A stretch of 15,692 nucleotides of DNA from DATJWY01 sp035500775 (lineage in GTDB: Bacteria; Pseudomonadota; Alphaproteobacteria; Acetobacterales; Acetobacteraceae), in the NCBI GenBank assembly GCA_035500775.1, contig DATJWY010000196.1, positions 1 to 15,692 on the forward strand, written 5' to 3'. This document shows, in pieces, positions 13,747-15,692 of this stretch; position 1 is the stretch's first letter, and each line of letters begins with the position of its first letter. The translations under genes were made by a program, and so were the position numbers. Under the pieces are notes generated by a model that was given only the letters and a program-made list of their open reading frames with translations, did not search any database and was not told where the DNA came from.

Positions 13747-14838
13747 TTACACCCAGAGACGCGCGCCAGATGCGTGCTGAACTTCCTTCGGCGAGGCCTG
13801 GCGCGCGAGGCTGACCGGAGCCTGACGAGCCGGGGTCGCCAGCAATTCGAGACCGCTCCCGCCGGCCACATCGCGATAACGATACAGCAAACCGGGGCTC
13901 AGCACCGCCACTGCGCCTTCAGGAATGACGACCGGATCGACCGTTCCGCCGGCACCGACGGCGATATCGGTCACGGCCTCCGCCGACAGCGACCAGCGCG
14001 GCCGGCCGTCATGGGTGAAGTCCGAGAATGTATGGCTGTTGCGGACGACTTCCACGAGGGCGCTCTGGCCATCGAACGGAGCGACCAGGGACACGCATTC
14101 CAGCGGCGAGGCCAGAGGAACCTCCGCGCTGGGATGCTTGAAATTGTCGGCGCTGGCATTGAGCACCGTTGCCTGCACGCCAACCGGGGTGTCGTCGAAA
14201 ATCGCCTGCAGTACAGCGAGGACACGGCGATTGAACAGCATGTCGGAAGCTCGATCGCGGACGGCTTCCTCGACGGAGAACGCCCCCATTTCCGCGATCC
14301 CACCCGGGATGCCGGCGAAGCCTGCCTGTGGGCGTGCCTTCACCCAGGCATTCTCGATCACAACGTAACCATCGGTGATGTACTGGCGCAGCAAATCGGC
14401 GTAACCCGCATCAATCGAGCCGATGGCGAGACGACCGCGCAGTATCGCGGCTGCGTCGGTCCGGTCGGTCCAGAGACCGCCAAACACGCTCCGCTGGCGG
14501 CCGACCGAGGCATGGTTTTCGTGCAGGGTTTTGAAGAAATACTTGAACCCGGAAAGTTCCGTGCGCGGCAATTCGACGTCGCCACCTTCCGGACGAATGC
14601 TCACGAAAGGCAAATAGGCTGGTTCAATGGGGGTATGAAAACGAATTTCGAAGCCGCAATTACCATCGCCGAAACCGACACTGGCGAGGTCCGGACGATG
14701 AATGTCGGCGATTGCCTCACCGATCACGCGCTGATGCAGAACGGCTTCCAGGATCAGCGACTGTCTTGCGGCCTTGGAAAAGGCCCATCCATTTGCGCCG
14801 GCTACCGTAATGCTATCGACAGACCCGCGGATAGACAT
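13747..14838 (-). CDS. Two-part protein: N-terminal beta-type domain plus phytanoyl-CoA-dioxygenase-like domain
   Basis: 363 residues, start supported by AAGGG 9 nt upstream. Residues about 1-90 (GSVDSITVAGANGWAF, VIGEAIADIHRPDLASVGFGDGNCGFEIRF) match a small domain seen at the N-terminus of proteins in surface-polysaccharide loci. After FGGLWTDRTDA (119-129) comes a segment typical of PhyH-like proteins: LLRQYITDGYVVIENAW (149-165), LFNRRVLAVLQAIFDD (201-216) and VEVVRNSHTF (262-271). The expected Fe(II) HxD appears as His235-Pro-Ser, so the metal aspartate seems lost, while His269 may be the distal histidine. An enzyme with altered metal binding or a non-catalytic relative is possible. It lies 29 bp after a GT4 glycosyltransferase gene on the same strand, suggesting a role in glycan modification. 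The family assignment is from motif resemblance only. Confidence 0.6.
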   Translation of the reverse strand: MSIRGSVDSITVAGANGWAFSKAARQSLILEAVLHQRVIGEAIADIHRPDLASVGFGDGNCGFEIRFHTPIEPAYLPFVSIRPEGGDVELPRTELSGFKYFFKTLHENHASVGRQRSVFGGLWTDRTDAAAILRGRLAIGSIDAGYADLLRQYITDGYVVIENAWVKARPQAGFAGIPGGIAEMGAFSVEEAVRDRASDMLFNRRVLAVLQAIFDDTPVGVQATVLNASADNFKHPSAEVPLASPLECVSLVAPFDGQSALVEVVRNSHTFSDFTHDGRPRWSLSAEAVTDIAVGAGGTVDPVVIPEGAVAVLSPGLLYRYRDVAGGSGLELLATPARQAPVSLARQASPKEVQHASGARLWV

Positions 14839-14867
14839 GAAAATTTACCCTTCGTTGAAACAGATCG

Positions 14868-15692
14868 TTACTGCGCCGTCTCATAAAGTTCTACGTGAGC
14901 GGACACAAGATCTTCAGACGATTCTTGTCGTTTCATTCTAGTTACAATTTCGGCGATTTCCTGCCGGTTAGTGGCCAGCCGTTTGAGCAGGCTGGCAAGG
15001 CCGATCGGGCTGCCGACCGGGAAATGAAAACCGTCGATCCCGTCCCTCACCTTCTCGGCCATGCCGCCGATATCCGAGCAGACGACCGGGCGCTCGGCAC
15101 GGAAAGCCTCCTGGATCACCACCGGAGAATTTTCCCACCATATCGACGGCATCAGGATGAGATCGACCGAATGCATCAGGCGATCCACGATCCGGTTGTC
15201 ATAGGGGCCGTGAAAGATCACGTTCTCCCCGGCGGTTTCGAGGCGCTTGAGGAAGTCGGCCTGGAAATCAGGCGGCTGACTACGATAGTCGCCATGGATT
15301 TCGAATGAGATGTCGAGACGCTCCTCCGTCTCCAGCAGACGGGCGGCTTCGAGCAGGACATTGATGCCCTTCAGATACGAGATCTGTCCAAAAAACCCGA
15401 TCCGGAGCGGACCGGAGCCGGATCCCGCGACGGTCGCCGCTGCCCCGACCGTCGAGGCCGTGGCATTCTCGATCACTGAAACGCGGGCGCTGTCGAGCCC
15501 CCATTCGATGTAGCGCTCCGCGAGGAAATGACTCGGGGAGATAAAATGATCCACGTGGTCGAAGAACCGCATAACGTATTGCTTACGCAAAAAGAAATCC
15601 GTCTGCGGAATCTCCGGGAAACATTTTGTGCAGGCGATTGCGCCTGATTTGTAGCAAAGGCTGCTCTTCCCTTTCGTGATCATCTGCCCGTA
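14868..15692 (-). CDS. Glycosyltransferase family 4 (5' end outside window)
   Basis: The frame is open to the right edge, so the N-terminal acceptor domain is mostly missing; 274 residues are visible. Numbering here is from Met at 15683. The C-terminal GT-B donor domain is complete: IGFFGQISYLKGINVLLEAARLL (95-117), FHGPYDNRIVDRLMHSVDLILMPSIWWENSPVVIQEAF (157-194) with the EX7E pair Glu184 and Glu192, and RPVVCSDIGGMAEKVRDG. Such enzymes are retaining, use nucleotide sugars and act at the cytoplasmic membrane face in capsule, O-antigen or exopolysaccharide synthesis. A Cys cluster CYKSGAIACTKCF (10-22) and PSHFLAERYIEWG (50-62) are common in this subgroup. The sugar cannot be told. The PhyH-like gene follows after 29 bp. 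Confidence 0.88.
   Translation of the reverse strand, partial: YGQMITKGKSSLCYKSGAIACTKCFPEIPQTDFFLRKQYVMRFFDHVDHFISPSHFLAERYIEWGLDSARVSVIENATASTVGAAATVAGSGSGPLRIGFFGQISYLKGINVLLEAARLLETEERLDISFEIHGDYRSQPPDFQADFLKRLETAGENVIFHGPYDNRIVDRLMHSVDLILMPSIWWENSPVVIQEAFRAERPVVCSDIGGMAEKVRDGIDGFHFPVGSPIGLASLLKRLATNRQEIAEIVTRMKRQESSEDLVSAHVELYETAQ

Noticed and set aside
13699..14886. 395-codon open frame on the + strand opposite the PhyH-like gene
   Set aside because: It starts within the terminator hairpin, lacks a ribosome site, and the - strand frame has better start context, operon spacing and PhyH-like motifs.

Overview
The window is GC-rich chromosomal DNA from an alphaproteobacterium, most likely of the Acetobacteraceae. 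The evidence is the linked order D-amino-acid transaminase, hfq, hflX, the style of the proteins, and palindromic intergenic repeats of a kind common in that family. The family placement is inference, since no rRNA or other phylogenetic marker is present. Genes are tightly packed, with ATGA or similar stop/start overlaps at bioH/bioCD, the WxxGxW gene/dat, dat/HAD and hflX/IMPase. The right-hand 2 kb looks less GC-rich and belongs to a different functional neighbourhood.

Region 1 (1-2088, + strand) is the end of a biotin operon: the 3' part of a BioH-like pimeloyl-ACP methyl ester esterase, then one continuous reading frame encoding BioC fused to BioD. Together they would make and release pimeloyl-ACP and later close the dethiobiotin ring; bioF, bioA and bioB are expected to the left. 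A YciA-type acyl-CoA thioesterase converges on it from the - strand with a 53-bp overlap.

Region 2 (2640-7465, + strand) holds a secreted WxxGxW-repeat protein, a D-amino-acid transaminase and a HAD phosphatase, all translationally coupled. Hfq (GTG start) follows with its own likely promoter, then the HflX GTPase and an inositol-monophosphatase-family enzyme. A 120-bp composite palindromic element with terminal inverted repeats (7464-7583) sits exactly on the IMPase stop codon. After it come a bestrophin-family membrane protein and a two-domain MazG nucleotide pyrophosphohydrolase. A half copy of the same repeat family lies inside the 3' end of the bioH-like gene, where it is translated.

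Region 3 (9593-13290, - strand) is sulfur assimilation: MetY (O-acetylhomoserine sulfhydrylase), an iron-sulfur APS reductase (CysH) and an FAD/NAD(P)-binding protein of unknown substrate. metY and cysH each have a recognisable promoter, and the metY promoter is overlaid by short direct repeats.

Region 4 (13291-15692) starts with about 450 bp without a convincing gene, holding three strong hairpins. It ends in two - strand genes of a surface-glycan type locus: a GT4 glycosyltransferase cut by the window edge, and downstream a two-part protein combining an N-terminal beta-type domain with a phytanoyl-CoA-dioxygenase-like domain that seems to have lost part of its metal triad.

The most unusual items are the BioC-BioD fusion, the palindromic repeat family (including the translated copy), the degenerate PhyH-like protein, and the repeat-bearing metY promoter. 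I did not find a convincing defence system, CRISPR array, tRNA, rRNA or complete insertion sequence.
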